A stretch of 64,000 bases of DNA from Leptospira ellinghausenii. GTDB lineage: Bacteria > Spirochaetota > Leptospiria > Leptospirales > Leptospiraceae. Below are positions 28,283-37,082 of the stretch, one piece after another; positions within the stretch are counted from its first letter, which is position 1, and every line of letters begins with the position of its first letter. A program made the translations under genes and the position numbers. The DNA lies in the NCBI RefSeq assembly GCF_003114815.1, contig NZ_BFAZ01000002.1, positions 279,984-343,983 of the forward strand. Reading direction: 5' to 3'. The notes beneath the pieces were generated by a model. The model was not told the origin of the DNA. It ran no database searches and saw nothing but the letters and a program-made list of their open reading frames with translations.

Positions 28283-28763
28283 GTGAGATTTTTTGTTTCA
28301 TCCCTTTTATTTTTTTCATTATTTTTTAGTTTGGTCGCTCAGTCTACCAAAGGAAAGGAAACAGAATTAGCCTCTAAATCTGTCACCTTACATTACAAAG
28401 TCGAAAAGAATTTACTCAAAAAACTTTTGGTAGAATTAGGTTATAAGATAATCAGTGATGAAGATAAACTTTTGATTGTTTCCTACCAAGATTATAAGGT
28501 AGGACTTGTTTCAGGTAACGACTCATCCATTCAATTTTATTCTTCGTTTAACACAGATAAAAAAAAATAAAATCGAATTAGCCAATAAATGGAATCAGAA
28601 AATGCGGTATTCAAGAAGTTATATGGATGCTGATGGCCGTCTCATTTTGGAGAGTGATTTTGATTATTCTGGTGGTGTGAGTGAAGAAGGGATCAAAGAA
28701 TTTTTACAAAAATTCCAAATCTTAAACTCTCAGTTTAGTACGTTACTGATTTTAGCGGAATAA
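28283..28763 (+). pseudogene. YbjN-like exported protein, frameshifted at poly-A tract
   Basis: A GTG at 28283 (AGAGG five bases upstream) opens a frame with a signal peptide (LLFFSLFFSLVAQS) and the start of a YbjN/type-III-chaperone-like domain (LLKKLLVELGYKIISDEDK). It stops at 28570 directly after a run of nine A (28559-28567). With eight A the frame would continue without interruption into NKIELANKWNQKMRYSRSY and DYSGGVSEEGIKEFLQKF, ending at 28763, which completes the domain. The lesion is one extra A. It may be a true mutation, phase variation, slippage during transcription or a sequencing error. Confidence 0.75.
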
Positions 28764-28786
28764 ACAGTAATTCTAAAACGATACGG

Positions 28787-28812
28787 AAATGGGAAACATT
28801 TTCCCATTTTGA
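28787..28812. terminator. Strong intrinsic hairpin, probably bidirectional
   Basis: Arms AAATGGGAAA (28787-28796) and TTTCCCATTT (28800-28809) pair perfectly with a 3-base loop and are followed by T. It separates the plus-strand YbjN-like locus from the minus-strand lipoprotein pair. Confidence 0.75.
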
Positions 28813-28868
28813 TTTCTCTCGCTTTCCATCCCTTATTTATCATTTTTCTCTTTAACGTTAATTTTTGA

Positions 28869-29365
28869 TTATTCCTGTCTAAGAGATACATTTGCAGATT
28901 CTGATTTCAGTTTTAATGAAAATGCATTCTCTAATGTGCGAACATCATTGGTAATTAATCTATATCTAAGTTCTGTAGCTGACGCAGATTCTGGGGAAGT
29001 AATTGCAGTTGTAGATGGTATTGTATTACAGAATCGATTTGCTTTGAATTCAATGGTAGTAGTTGGATCTTTTGTTACGATTAAAAAGTATTCACGAATT
29101 TGATTGGGAGGTGGCAAATTATTCACAGATGATAAATTGATTAATTATTCTGTTCCCGTGCTAAGAGTAATCGGGTAATTAATTCCTTTTTCTAATGTTT
29201 GATTTACAGTCGGACATCGATTGGAAGTAGAGAAGAGATATTCAAATATTATATAATGAGTATATTTATCGTCATCAACATCTTTCTTAAGCGCTTCATC
29301 GACAAACCCACGACAATTTTCCATTAATAGAAAATATACAAATGTTAAAAAAAGATTTTTTTCAT
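28869..29365 (-). pseudogene. Broken tandem copy of the neighbouring lipoprotein gene
   Basis: This copy aligns along its length with the intact gene at 29374-29868 (shared stretches: TLEKG-NYP-TL, NNLPPPNQ-R-YF, TSPESA-ATELRYRL, NDVRTL-NAF). It keeps a ribosome-binding site (AGAGG) and ATG at 29365, but has two lesions. The signal peptide runs into a stop after MKKIFF because the T-run is one base short. An in-frame TAA at 29145-29147 then splits the rest in the middle. Both halves otherwise stay in one frame, so decay is recent. Confidence 0.8.
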
Positions 29366-29373
29366 TTTGACCT

Positions 29374-29868
29374 CTACTCCTGACGGATGGAAATGGATGC
29401 ATTGCCAGAAATTAATTTTAAATAAAAGGCATTCTGAAGTGTTCTTACATCATTCATTTCCAACCGATATCGCAATTCAGTTGAAGTCGCAGATTCAGGC
29501 GAAGTAACCGAGGGACCTCTCCGATTCACATCACATAATCTTAAAGTTGAGAACTCAATATTAGCTGAAGCATCTTTTGTCACCACTAGAAAGTAATCTC
29601 TACTTTGGTTTGGAGGAGGTAAGTTGTTTGTTGAGGAAATATTAAAGATAACAGTATTTGTATTGATTAGTGTGAATGGATAGTTGACACCTTTCTCTAA
29701 AGTTAGATCGACTGCAGGGCAATTTCCTGGAGCAGATAGCAGATAGAGGTAATAACCAAACGCTACATAGGGTTCAGTATTATTATCGCCGGTATCTAAA
29801 AGTCTACTTAGACCTGTGCAGGAATGTGTGTTTATTGTAAATAAAATCATGACTAAAATCTTTTTCAT
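29374..29868 (-). CDS. Small lipoprotein, intact member of a tandem pair
   Basis: A 164-residue lipoprotein (signal MILFTINTHSC, cysteine near residue 17) with a GAGGAG ribosome-binding site upstream. The mature protein is beta-rich with two cysteines (GNCPAVD, LRLCDV). No family is recognised. It is followed eight bases after its stop by the start of its broken paralogue, so the duplication copied the ribosome-binding site too. Upstream of it lies a long AT-rich gap. It probably locates to the envelope. Confidence 0.75.
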   Translation of the reverse strand: MKKILVMILFTINTHSCTGLSRLLDTGDNNTEPYVAFGYYLYLLSAPGNCPAVDLTLEKGVNYPFTLINTNTVIFNISSTNNLPPPNQSRDYFLVVTKDASANIEFSTLRLCDVNRRGPSVTSPESATSTELRYRLEMNDVRTLQNAFYLKLISGNASISIRQE

Positions 29869-30139
29869 TTTGAAATCTCCTCTACTTTAAAGTTATTAAT
29901 GGATCTCATTTTAAGTTATTAATCAACATTTGTTTGTTAGTTTTTTGTTTTGATAGATGTGTAATTTGTTTGCCATTGCGTTCGGTATGAACAAAAGACA
30001 TTATATAGCGTTTTACTACTTTCATTGGTATTTTTTTAACGTATCGAGGAATTTGGTTCATAAATTATTGATTTAAAAATTAAACATAGTCGACATTTTT
30101 TTATTTGATGAATTTGAATGTTCATAGAATATTTGTTAG
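29869..30139. other. AT-rich intergenic stretch
   Basis: About 270 bases between the lipoprotein start and the next plus-strand remnant. It is T-rich with repeated GTTAGTTTTTTGTTTTGATA-like runs and no ORF, tRNA or hairpin that I can support. It probably contains the promoter of the minus-strand lipoprotein pair. Confidence 0.5.
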
Positions 30140-30467
30140 ATGATACTGTGCATACAGTGGAAATATTGTAAACCAGAAAATCGAAAAAAATCTGTCGATG
30201 TTGTTTCGGATTCGAGAGGAAACGTGAAAAAAGGAACTATCTTACTATTATTGAATGAAAGTTTGTCTTTCTCCTGTACATCAATGGCAACAAATATTGG
30301 TTATATTGAGCCAGGGGTAATGAAGTCAGAGAAAAAAAAGGGAAGAATTTGAATTTTGTAATATCAAATATCCTGGATTATTGGATCGAGCAATTTCGGA
30401 ATTAAAGATTAAAGCCAAAAGAACAATATTTCAAAATGTAAGTATGTCTACTTTTCAGGTTATTTAA
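30140..30467 (+). pseudogene. Remnant gene, frameshifted at poly-A tract
   Basis: An open frame from 30140 stops at 30352 just after a run of eight A (30332-30339). Reading with one A fewer continues in REEFEFCNIKYPGLLDRAI to a stop at 30467 with protein-like composition on both sides. No signal peptide or known domain is visible, and the N-terminus looks truncated. I take it as a decayed gene of unknown function. It is the second gene within two kilobases broken by one extra A. Confidence 0.5.
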
Positions 30468-30491
30468 TTTTTAATTGTGTGAGGATCGAAT

Positions 30492-30791
30492 ATGAATAAG
30501 AAAATATTAGTATTTTTGATATGTTTTTTATACCTTTCTTGTGTTCATTGGGGAGACTATAAGCAAGTCAATTTAGAACCTCAAAAGATTACAGATCAGG
30601 ATATTCTAGTTACAGGTAGGAGTTGTTCAATTTTATTTATACCACTTGTACCGAAGTTTGATGTTGCCATAAAAGCTGCTTTAGAAAAAGCTCAAGGGAA
30701 GCGGGGTTTAAAAAATCCGTTGATAAAGGATGAGTATTTTTTTATTTTTAGGTGTATGTCGGTAGAAGGATATGCTACTGACTCAATTTAA
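30492..30791 (+). CDS. Small lipoprotein, unknown function
   Basis: A 99-residue protein with a clear lipoprotein signal (FLICFLYLSC, cysteine ~17) and a good ribosome-binding site (GAGGA six to seven bases before the ATG). The mature part includes LVTGRSCSILFIPLVP and a short amphipathic helix (AIKAALEKAQ). Similar short lipoproteins are common in Leptospira, but I cannot name a family. It may be shortened at the C-terminus, since protein-like sequence in other frames follows up to the VOC gene. Confidence 0.65.
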   Translation: MNKKILVFLICFLYLSCVHWGDYKQVNLEPQKITDQDILVTGRSCSILFIPLVPKFDVAIKAALEKAQGKRGLKNPLIKDEYFFIFRCMSVEGYATDSI

Positions 30792-30922
30792 ATTGGCAAC
30801 TGCTGATAACATGAAATCCCTCTTAACAGTGAAAAAATAGTATTCGGAGGAAGTTCTCGCGAAGACATTGATGGAAACGAAATAGTCGATTACTGTTCAA
30901 AGAATATAGGAGAGGAATTTAC

Positions 30923-31384
30923 ATGTCACGTCCATTTAAAGTGTTAGGTATCCAACAAGTTGCCATTGGTGGAGAATCCAAAGAAAAATTATCGAAATTT
31001 TGGGTTGAAGTGATGGGACTTACAAAAGTTTCCGATTACAAAAGTGAAAAAGAGAATGTCGACGAGGACATCCTATCCATGGGAAATGGACCTTACAAGG
31101 TTGAAATTGATTTGATGCAACCGATTGATCCAAACAAAAGTCCGAAAGTGCACGATCCGAAACTCAACCACATTGGCCTTTGGATTGACAATTTAGAAGC
31201 CTGTGTGGAATACCTCACCAAACAAGGTGTAAGGTTCACACCGGGTGGAATTCGAAAAGGTGCAGCTGGTTATAACGTTTGTTTTATCCACCCGAAAGGA
31301 AACGAAGAGTTTCCACTTTGTAGTGAAGGGGTTCTTGTTGAATTAGTGCAAGCACCTGAGGATGTGATCAAAGCACTCGGTTAA
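30923..31384 (+). CDS. VOC/glyoxalase-fold protein, methylmalonyl-CoA epimerase-like
   Basis: A 153-residue protein with two beta-alpha-beta-beta-beta modules of the vicinal-oxygen-chelate fold. Candidate metal ligands are the His in [10 protein letters not shown] and the Glu in VLVELVQAP. The first ligand position holds Gln (IQQVAIGG) where many members have His, which also occurs in epimerase-type enzymes. A methylmalonyl-CoA epimerase or lactoylglutathione lyase-like role is possible; the sequence does not decide. GGAGAGGA precedes the ATG. It converges on the lipocalin gene with three bases between stops. Confidence 0.8.
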   Translation: MSRPFKVLGIQQVAIGGESKEKLSKFWVEVMGLTKVSDYKSEKENVDEDILSMGNGPYKVEIDLMQPIDPNKSPKVHDPKLNHIGLWIDNLEACVEYLTKQGVRFTPGGIRKGAAGYNVCFIHPKGNEEFPLCSEGVLVELVQAPEDVIKALG

Positions 31385-31387
31385 ACA

Positions 31388-32014
31388 TTAGAATTTTTGC
31401 AAACGGTTGGTATCATAACCAATCGTTTGTGCATACAAAATATATTCAGTTTCGATTGATTGCGAAATTGTTTTCTCCCTGGAAAAGACCCACAAAAAAT
31501 TTGATTCTGGGCCACCTATAAGGGCTGATTGGTATCCTTGGCGGTCAATTTTAAGAATCAAATAATCACCAAAAAAAATTGGGTATAAAAAACTAACCTT
31601 CAATTTTCCGAAATTTGGATCTGGTAATAGGGCAATCCCTTCAATCGTAGTTGGGCCATTTGAGGATATTCCTTGGTTTTTCACTCGGATATTTCCATCT
31701 TCCCGCAGTGAGTATTCTGCTGAGACATTGGTGAGTCCGGATTGGAATGGATTGTCAATGCGTTTGATCTCAATCCATGTTCCCAAAAATCGATTCCAAT
31801 CTATATTTTTTTCTGCATAGGCATCAAATCGAGAGGGGGATAGGTAAGATCCTAAACTAACAGAAATTAGTGGGAGAGAGGGGTTTTCCAAATTAGAAGA
31901 GTTCTTTTCATTTGGAAAAAAAGACGGAGAACATTGGAAGAATGTTATGACTAAAGTATAGAAACACAATTGTTTCCATTTTTGATTGATTGGTAAAATC
32001 CCTTCCATCTCCAT
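31388..32014 (-). CDS. blc: Bacterial lipocalin (Blc-like) lipoprotein
   Basis: A 208-residue lipoprotein (LVITFFQC, cysteine ~residue 28) followed by a lipocalin barrel. The G-x-W motif is FLGTWIEIKRIDNPFQ, and the Blc pattern continues with GLTNVSAEYSLREDGNI, KLKVSFLYPIFFGDYLIL and the C-terminal LWVFSREKTIS. Blc proteins bind lysophospholipids or fatty acids at the outer membrane. The linker between the lipid cysteine and the barrel is unusually long (~45 residues). Two in-frame ATGs (32014, 32008) are close; neither has a clear ribosome-binding site. Confidence 0.85.
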   Translation of the reverse strand: MEMEGILPINQKWKQLCFYTLVITFFQCSPSFFPNEKNSSNLENPSLPLISVSLGSYLSPSRFDAYAEKNIDWNRFLGTWIEIKRIDNPFQSGLTNVSAEYSLREDGNIRVKNQGISSNGPTTIEGIALLPDPNFGKLKVSFLYPIFFGDYLILKIDRQGYQSALIGGPESNFLWVFSREKTISQSIETEYILYAQTIGYDTNRLQKF

Positions 32015-32050
32015 TTAGAGTGGAAGAGATATGGGCTTTGTTAAAAAAAA

Positions 32051-33010
32051 TTATTGATTTAGTATTATTTTTTTATGCAAAAAACGCCAATGAAGGTAAG
32101 CAAAACAAGCTAAAATGGTTGTGATGAGAAACTGTGTTAGATGGACAACGGTTGCATACACAAGTCCTTCGCCTGGGTCCCTTCCTAAAATGATAAAACC
32201 TGAAATGATTGCCGCGTGAAATACTCCGATCCCAGAAGGAGCAGAGGGGATTGCCACTCCCATTCCCCCTAAAAACATAAAAAGTAAGGCTTCAGGAAAC
32301 CGTATCGGCATACCGATGAGCATACCAGCTAAGTAATAAGAGATCGCATAACCAAAAATCCATGTTGGAAGTGAATAGGCCAAAGGTTTGATCAGTTTGT
32401 CACCTTGCAAAAATTCTGAAAACTCAACAAGGTGGTGGTCTAGTTTTGTTTCATAAAAGGATTGTTTCCCAATCAGAGAAAAACATTTGCATAAGAGTTT
32501 TTGTAGATTGATTAGGAAGTATTTGACTAAAATCAATCCAACTAACATAGCCAAGATAACGAGTACCGATATGAGTAATAGGCTAAGGTTTTTTGATTGG
32601 CCAAGTCCCATATAAAAAAGAGCACCCGCACCAATGACCACAACGGCCCCCAAATCCATCACTTTCTCTAAAAAAATTCGACTTAAGAGATGAGTGAGAG
32701 GTAAATCCGAATCACGTTTGTTCATAAGTAGTCTTACCAAATCCCCACCGCGAGCTGGTAATACCATATTCAATCCAACTCCAATGATTGCAGTAGTGAA
32801 GGATTGAGTGAAGGTGATTTTTTCTTCTAAAAGATGGAACCAACGAATCGAAAATGGAATGAAGGCCCAAAGGTTGGAAAGGATGAGGAGTGGGAAAATC
32901 CACCAATTGACTTTCCCTTCTAACCGTTTGAATTCACTGATATCAAAGTTTTTTTGTAAAAAATAAATGGCAATGCCCGAAACGATGATTCCAAAAATTA
33001 ATTTTCTCAT
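32051..33010 (-). CDS. LPG-synthase-TM/UPF0104 flippase-like membrane protein
   Basis: A 319-residue membrane protein with about eight helices, matching the N-terminal flippase domain of MprF (lysylphosphatidylglycerol synthase TM region). Signatures are GVGLNMVLPARGGDLVRLL and the FLGGMGVAIPSAPSGIGVFH block. The catalytic transferase domain is absent, as in stand-alone UPF0104 members, so lipid transport rather than lysine transfer is expected. The ATG at 33010 sits eight bases after the HIT stop, with GGGG upstream; a frame to 33049 only overlaps that gene. Confidence 0.85.
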   Translation of the reverse strand: MRKLIFGIIVSGIAIYFLQKNFDISEFKRLEGKVNWWIFPLLILSNLWAFIPFSIRWFHLLEEKITFTQSFTTAIIGVGLNMVLPARGGDLVRLLMNKRDSDLPLTHLLSRIFLEKVMDLGAVVVIGAGALFYMGLGQSKNLSLLLISVLVILAMLVGLILVKYFLINLQKLLCKCFSLIGKQSFYETKLDHHLVEFSEFLQGDKLIKPLAYSLPTWIFGYAISYYLAGMLIGMPIRFPEALLFMFLGGMGVAIPSAPSGIGVFHAAIISGFIILGRDPGEGLVYATVVHLTQFLITTILACFAYLHWRFLHKKIILNQ

Positions 33011-33017
33011 TTTGTAA

Positions 33018-33362
33018 TTACCCCGGTGGCCATTGTAAATGCCTTCCACCTAATAGATGGAAGTGGAGGTGTCCAACCGTTTGGCCACCATAACTTCCAC
33101 AGTTATTGACAAGACGGTATCCCTTTTCATGGATTCCATTTTTTTCGGCAAGTTTTGGAATCACTTGGAAGATTTCATTAGTCACCTTTGGATCCAATGA
33201 TGCAATGTCATTCATACTATTGATATGAACTTTGGGAATGATGAGTAAATGAATCGGAGCTTGGGGAGTGATGTCGTGAAATACAAAGATAGAATCGGAT
33301 TCATATTCTTTTTTGGCAGGGATTTCACCCTTAATGATTTTACAAAAAATACAGTTTTCCAT
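33018..33362 (-). CDS. hinT: HIT-family nucleotide hydrolase (HinT-like)
   Basis: A 114-residue protein of the HIT superfamily, which cleaves purine nucleoside phosphoramidates. It begins CIFCKIIKGEIPA with the CxxC pair seen in zinc-binding HinT proteins, continues with HDITPQAPIHLLIIPK, and ends with the histidine triad GHLHFHLLGGR. Length and end are typical. It lies between the ROK kinase (one base upstream) and the flippase-like gene, all on the minus strand. Confidence 0.93.
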   Translation of the reverse strand: MENCIFCKIIKGEIPAKKEYESDSIFVFHDITPQAPIHLLIIPKVHINSMNDIASLDPKVTNEIFQVIPKLAEKNGIHEKGYRLVNNCGSYGGQTVGHLHFHLLGGRHLQWPPG

Positions 33363-33363
33363 C

Positions 33364-34260
33364 TTAATTTTTCTCCTTTGCGAATACTAGAGACGCTGCA
33401 CCTAACGTACCCGATAAATTGCCACCAGGTCCTAATTGTAATCTATCATTTAACACAGGGAAGATGGTGGAGCGGATTTCTGTTTCCAATGCACTTCCAA
33501 AAATTTCATAAGACTTGGTAATACCACCCACAAAAACTACCGCTTCTGGATTGAGTAGATGGACTGCTCCGCGAACTGCGTGCGCAAGTGCCTTGGTTCC
33601 AAATTCTAAAATATCCTTTGCTACTAAGTCACCATTTTTGACCAAATTGAAAAAAACTTCTGCATTGGTGAGTTTCGTATTTGTTTTTTCAAAATATCGA
33701 TTGAGTAAACCGATTGTGGAAAAATAACTTTCAACACAACCGTTCACTCCACATCCACATAAAGCTCCACCAATGACGGATGTGGTATGGCCAATTTCAA
33801 TTCCATTGCCTAAATACCCTGAATACAATTTGCCCTTGGAAACAAATCCTCCACCAATTCCCGTACCTAAGGTTAGGATCAGTTGGGACTCACAATCTTT
33901 GTAATTACCAAAAATTGCTTCTCCTAATGCTGCACAGTTTGCATCATTTTCGTAGAATACGGGGAGAGAAAACTTAGCTTCTAAGGATGATTTGATGGGT
34001 AGGTTATTAAGGCCAATCATATTGGCACTTTTCAGTAAAACACCTGTTTCATTATTCAGTGGGCCAGGGGAACCAACACCGATTCCTATACTTTCTTTTG
34101 CCAAAGGTTCGATGGCTTCGTTTAAAACAGATAAAAAGGAATCATTGTCTAAGTGCTCAGGTGTTTTTTTGTGATTAGACTTCAGTTCTTCCCCTTTTTC
34201 ATTAAAGAGGGAAACTCGGATACTCCCACCACCAATATCAACACCAATTGCCTGTTTCAA
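33364..34260 (-). CDS. ROK-family sugar kinase (glucokinase-like)
   Basis: A 298-residue ASKHA-fold kinase. The phosphate-1 loop is GVDIGGGSIRVSLF, the catalytic Asp lies in YENDANCAALGE, phosphate-2 is TLGTGIGGG, and EIGHTT plus the zinc-binding CGCGVNGCVE complete the ROK signature. No DNA-binding domain is present, so it is an enzyme rather than a repressor. Glucose or another hexose is the likely substrate. Four bases separate it from the ABC ATPase gene, so it may belong to the same transcript. Confidence 0.9.
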   Translation of the reverse strand: MKQAIGVDIGGGSIRVSLFNEKGEELKSNHKKTPEHLDNDSFLSVLNEAIEPLAKESIGIGVGSPGPLNNETGVLLKSANMIGLNNLPIKSSLEAKFSLPVFYENDANCAALGEAIFGNYKDCESQLILTLGTGIGGGFVSKGKLYSGYLGNGIEIGHTTSVIGGALCGCGVNGCVESYFSTIGLLNRYFEKTNTKLTNAEVFFNLVKNGDLVAKDILEFGTKALAHAVRGAVHLLNPEAVVFVGGITKSYEIFGSALETEIRSTIFPVLNDRLQLGPGGNLSGTLGAASLVFAKEKN

Positions 34261-34264
34261 AACT

Positions 34265-34936
34265 TCACTCGCCCTTGATCACTTGTTCGAACCTTCCGTT
34301 TTTCATTTCATAAACGGTTTGGGCATCAAAAGCAAGTTTCATATCATGTGTGACAAGTATGATCGAATGATTTCGTTTATTGTATTCATTGAGTAATAAT
34401 TGGACTAAATAACTATTTTCCGGATCCAAATCTCCAGATGGTTCGTCCGCAAAGAGGATCGCAGGATCGTTGATGAGAGAACGTGCAATGGCCGCCTTTT
34501 GGATTTGGCCACCTGACAAAGTCCTAGGCAATGAATTTTGGATGTCACCTAATTTTAGGTGTTCGATGAGGTAATCACATTTACGGATGTAATCATCATT
34601 CGAAAATTTTTTAGTAAACAAAGCAGGGAGTAGGATATTTTCTTTGATCGTTAAGTTTCCAACTAACTCTGAAAATTGAAACACAAGTCCCAAATCACGT
34701 GCTCTAATTTCCGCTAGTTCCTGTTTGGAAATTTGAGAGAGTTTGATTTGGTCGTACAAAATGTCCCCTTCCGTCGGAGACAACATTCCCGTTAACATAG
34801 AAAGTAGAGTGGTTTTTCCAGAACCAGATGGACCGATGATGGCCACATAATCTCCTTGGTTCACATCGAAACTGACCGAACTTACGGCTTCTTCGTTTCC
34901 AAACCGTTTGGTGAGATTGTGAACACGGAGTAACAT
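34265..34936 (-). CDS. LolD/MacB-type ABC transporter ATPase
   Basis: A 223-residue ATPase with Walker [12 protein letters not shown]-loop [10 protein letters not shown], signature [15 protein letters not shown], Walker [13 protein letters not shown] and H-loop VTHD. Size and sequence fit the LolD/MacB/FtsE group, which powers mechanotransmission rather than solute transport. Its ATG shares one base with the stop of the permease gene upstream (34936), so the two form a pair. Confidence 0.92.
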   Translation of the reverse strand: MLLRVHNLTKRFGNEEAVSSVSFDVNQGDYVAIIGPSGSGKTTLLSMLTGMLSPTEGDILYDQIKLSQISKQELAEIRARDLGLVFQFSELVGNLTIKENILLPALFTKKFSNDDYIRKCDYLIEHLKLGDIQNSLPRTLSGGQIQKAAIARSLINDPAILFADEPSGDLDPENSYLVQLLLNEYNKRNHSIILVTHDMKLAFDAQTVYEMKNGRFEQVIKGE

Positions 34937-35544
34937 TATTTTTGCCTCCGTATGGACTGGTAAGGATCAATGAAGGTACTGATGCCAACAGTGGGAAAGG
35001 AGACAAGGATTCCTAAAAAGAGAAAAAGCACCAAACAAGTGAAAATGGATTTAACTTCTGCAAAAAGACCAAAGTCGGGAGGTGGGGAAAGAAGTCCTAA
35101 ATTCAGGATGACCGCCAGTAGGAAACTTGGTAAAAATAGGAAAAATAAGGACAAAGAATGGAGTAGGATACAGCCAAAACGATTGCCTCCGACAGCCATC
35201 ATCACACCGATATCACCGAGGGAATGAAGGCAATGGAAGAAAAATAAAGTCATGAGTGCAAAGCTAGTAGCGTAAAAAAGAATCTGAGGAGACTTGTCAA
35301 AGGAAACGATACTAGTAAGAGACACTCCCGCATACAAATGGAAGTGGATCCTGACTGCTAGGACGAGGAAAGTAAAAACAAGAGTTCCTACAAGGCCATA
35401 GGCCAAGGAATAGAGACGATCTCTGACGAGAAGTCGAAGAGCAAACGAAATGTAGGTGAGTTGTATCACTTCCAGGACAGAATTGGCGTAAGACTCTTTT
35501 TTACCAACCAAAATAGGAAAATAGGAAGTATTCGAAATTGGCAT
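34936..35544 (-). CDS. Minimal FtsX-like ABC permease without periplasmic domain
   Basis: A 202-residue protein with four hydrophobic helices (~48-68, 88-108, 122-148, 165-190). The last three follow the FtsX/MacB/LolC pattern: a cytoplasmic coupling helix ([16 protein letters not shown]) and a C-terminal DPYQSIRR. The large extracytoplasmic domain that defines LolC, MacB or FtsX is missing; only ~20 residues separate the first two helices. It pairs with the ATPase at 34265. The ATG at 35544 overlaps the divergent gene's start; a GTG about 35 codons inside is an alternative. Confidence 0.7.
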   Translation of the reverse strand: MPISNTSYFPILVGKKESYANSVLEVIQLTYISFALRLLVRDRLYSLAYGLVGTLVFTFLVLAVRIHFHLYAGVSLTSIVSFDKSPQILFYATSFALMTLFFFHCLHSLGDIGVMMAVGGNRFGCILLHSLSLFFLFLPSFLLAVILNLGLLSPPPDFGLFAEVKSIFTCLVLFLFLGILVSFPTVGISTFIDPYQSIRRQK

Positions 35545-37082
35545 TTTTTATCTTTGTAGGAGCCGCAGTGATTTTACTTGGGTTTCTTTTGACCTTTGTC
35601 ATTGGACAGAGGCGAGATAGTTATGCAAAAGCCTTAAGCCTTGCCACTTTAGGGAATTTTCTAGATGCAAGGGCCCTTGTTAGGGAAAAACTAGAAGAAG
35701 ACCACCAAAATCCCTACGGTCATTACGTGATGGCAAAAATTTATGCCATGGAGAATGACCCACTCAACGAAGCAAAACACCTCGAAATCATCAAAAAAAA
35801 TAACCGTTACACCAAGGAAATTGATCCTGTCACGGTTTCCAACCGGATTGCTGAGATTTATTATAACAAAGATTTTTTTGAAGAAGCGTTTTTCCATTAC
35901 CTAGACACACTCCAGGTGGACAGATCCAATCCGATCGCTTGTATTCGTTTAGGTTTTATGGCACTTGGACAAAAAGAATTCAAAATTGCTGAGCATTTTT
36001 TTGCAAGGATCCCCGAAGAGAAGGTCAACCTCACATCGTATTATATTGCCAAAGGTGTGATCTCTGGTGTGACCGGGGGTGGAAAAGAAAGAGAATACTT
36101 TGAAAAAGCGTATAAAATTGAAAAAACTCCAGTTTCAGGATTTTTATACGCTCTATCACTTTCGAGGGAAAACAAACACAAAGATGCAGTCAAAACTGCC
36201 ATCGCCATCAGCGAACAAATTGAAGATGAATTTGTGAGATTCACATTATTCCAATTTCTGATGACTGAAGCCATTCTCATGCAAAATTTTCCAGAAGCTT
36301 TAAAGTATGGGAGGTTATGTCTGGAAATGGCAAAACTCAATGCTTGGCAAAGCGAAATTATAGAGTGTAGCATACATTTTGCGATGATCACAACATACAT
36401 GGGTCGGTATGAAGATGGAGCTGAATACTTAATTGAAGCTGAAGCAGAACGAATGGATGATCCCGATGTGATTGCATTAGCAAATTTAAAATACCGATTA
36501 GAACGAGGAACAGGAACGGTTGAATCCTTAACTCATGAATATGACCTAACACGTGAATTGAATTTATTATCTGTGAATCTATTTCCTAACTCTCGTTATT
36601 TTGAGTTAAGTGGGATGCGTTCCTCCAAACCTTTTAATATCAAAGGGATGGTGGATGAAAATGGAAAAAAACTTACATCCAAATTGGATATGTTGGGTCT
36701 CGATAAATTTGAAAAATTCATTGGTTTGCCAGGAACCAATTTTAAAAACCAAGCCACTCGGATGGTGATGAGTCTTGGTTACCGAGTCACTAAAGAAATT
36801 GCAAACCCCGAAGCTGATGGAGTCAATTTACTTGCTTCTTCCAAAGAAGATGTGAACAAACGAGCTCTCTTCCGAGTTCGTAAGTGGAAGGATGCAAAGG
36901 TTTCCGATGTTTTTTTAAGAGAGATGACAAACCAAATGGAAGAGATGGGTGCAACCAAAGGGTATGTGATTGGGAATTTTGATGTGACAGAAGCTGGTAA
37001 AAAAATCATCGCAGCTAGTAATGGAGCACTTGAGATGTATTCGGGGGATATGTTTGAGGATCTTCTCAACAAGACAATGTAA
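35538..37082 (+). CDS. Membrane-anchored TPR protein with degenerate Mrr-like domain
   Basis: A 514-residue protein with an N-terminal helix (residues 2-22) and TPR-like repeats over ~30-330 (YGHYVMAKIYAMENDP; IACIRLGFMALGQKEFKIAE). The C-terminal ~115 residues follow the Mrr/PD-(D/E)xK nuclease pattern: FKNQATRMVMSLGY, DGVNLLA (D427), ALFRVRKWKD, and YVIGNFDVTEAGKKI. The usual Q-x-K is replaced by RVR (446-448), so cleavage is unlikely. The start is a TTG at 35538 with AGGAAG upstream. It is followed by a lipoprotein gene overlapping by one base (TAATG). Confidence 0.75.
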   Translation: MAFFIFVGAAVILLGFLLTFVIGQRRDSYAKALSLATLGNFLDARALVREKLEEDHQNPYGHYVMAKIYAMENDPLNEAKHLEIIKKNNRYTKEIDPVTVSNRIAEIYYNKDFFEEAFFHYLDTLQVDRSNPIACIRLGFMALGQKEFKIAEHFFARIPEEKVNLTSYYIAKGVISGVTGGGKEREYFEKAYKIEKTPVSGFLYALSLSRENKHKDAVKTAIAISEQIEDEFVRFTLFQFLMTEAILMQNFPEALKYGRLCLEMAKLNAWQSEIIECSIHFAMITTYMGRYEDGAEYLIEAEAERMDDPDVIALANLKYRLERGTGTVESLTHEYDLTRELNLLSVNLFPNSRYFELSGMRSSKPFNIKGMVDENGKKLTSKLDMLGLDKFEKFIGLPGTNFKNQATRMVMSLGYRVTKEIANPEADGVNLLASSKEDVNKRALFRVRKWKDAKVSDVFLREMTNQMEEMGATKGYVIGNFDVTEAGKKIIAASNGALEMYSGDMFEDLLNKTM

